A DNA stretch of 64,000 bases from Polytrichum commune. Its lineage: Eukaryota; Streptophyta; Polytrichopsida; Polytrichales; Polytrichaceae. The stretch spans positions 17,238,001-17,302,000 of the forward strand of contig OX485809.1 in NCBI GenBank assembly GCA_950295325.1. The letters run 5' to 3'. Below are positions 63,653 through 64,000 of this stretch, in pieces. Each line of letters begins with the position of its first letter. Within the stretch, counting starts at the first letter, position 1. The translations under genes and the position numbers were made by a program. The notes under the pieces are model-generated. The model saw only the letters and a list, made by a program, of their open reading frames with translations. It was not told the DNA's origin and did no database searches.

Positions 63653-64000
63653 CTAATAACCCACAACTGGCTCCCAAAGTCTGAGGAGCCCATTGCGAGC
63701 TCCACTGCAAACTCGTCCTCGTTCTACATCAGAGGCAACACACCTCACCTGCATGGGACAAAACTGTGTTATGATTATTGGACCCTAAATCAGAATCTTA
63801 TCAGAACACAAAATCACTAGAAATCCAAACATTTAAAAATGGACAGCAGAGATTGCTACACTTACCTACAATTTTCATGCACAAAAATGAAGGAATTCTG
63901 TGCTATTATTAGAAAAATGTTTTAGGCTGAGACATACCACAGCAGCACTTCGTGGAGGAGTCCGTAGCAATTTCCAGGGAGGAAGTCGAGATCCACCCTG
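63653..64000 (-). CDS. SCD1: SCD1-like DENN/WD40 protein, C-terminal exons (partial)
   Basis: Only the last two exons lie in the window; the gene continues past the right edge. Exon 63938 to beyond 64000 encodes GSRLPPWKLLRTPPRSAAV with a GTATGT donor; after a CATGCAG acceptor, exon 63653-63748 encodes VRCVASDVERGRVCSGARN, then GLLRLWEPVVGY and a TAG stop. This is the last WD40 blade and C-terminus of STOMATAL CYTOKINESIS-DEFECTIVE 1 (family pattern: xxYRTPxxxxxVVRCxASDxERxRICSGxRNGLLRLWDA). SCD1 is a DENN-domain protein acting in post-Golgi/clathrin-linked trafficking and cytokinesis in plants. The final residues differ from the angiosperm end. Identity rests on about 50 residues. Confidence 0.75.

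Overview
This is nuclear DNA from a land plant. Genes are split by GT-AG introns of about 75 to 1,100 bp, telo-box motifs (AAACCCTA) sit near gene starts, and the recognisable proteins belong to plant families: a SPLAYED-type SNF2 ATPase, an SCD1-type DENN/WD40 protein, an SMP-30 enzyme and a DEAD-box-like protein. Repeats with plant transposon signatures (TAA/TTA target duplications, a Mutator-like foldback element) fill the AT-rich intergenic DNA. I cannot fix the species; the fairly short introns argue against a giant gymnosperm- or fern-type genome, but this is weak.

Layout. 1-18 kb: gene-free, with several diverged tandem arrays, dispersed repeats, a Mutator-like foldback element and many poly-G/poly-C tracts. 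18.0-19.8 kb: GC-richer promoter/5' leader of the main gene, including a CT-rich tract and a 323-bp tandem duplication. 19.83-35.15 kb (+): a complete 27-exon SYD-like chromatin-remodelling ATPase of about 2,416 aa, reconstructed in frame from start to stop. 35.2-40.7 kb: intergenic repeats between convergent genes. 40.69-46.73 kb (-): a degenerate DEAD-box helicase-like gene (about 548 aa) that keeps the fold but lacks the ATPase signature residues. 46.7-56.1 kb: a cluster of non-autonomous transposons (three with TAA/TTA-like target duplications), a 142-bp five-copy array and a long-inverted-repeat unit. 56.11-59.38 kb (+): a five-exon SMP-30/regucalcin-like gene (324 aa) with a triplicated exon-intron junction in intron 1 and transposons in introns 2 and 4. 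61-62.9 kb (+): broken exons resembling the WIPI/ATG18 PROPPIN family, interleaved with repeats. 63.65 kb to the right edge (-): the last two exons of an SCD1-like gene.

The genes do not form an operon or an obvious pathway. They are ordinary neighbours: chromatin remodelling, a probable RNA-binding pseudo-helicase, a lactonase-like enzyme, an autophagy-family remnant and a membrane-trafficking/cytokinesis factor. I see no new multi-gene system. The most unusual items are the triplicated SnAC-end/AT-hook module at the SYD C-terminus, the loss of all nucleotide-handling motifs in the helicase-like protein, the tandemly copied splice junction in the SMP-30 gene, and repeat families that recur across the window, often inside introns.
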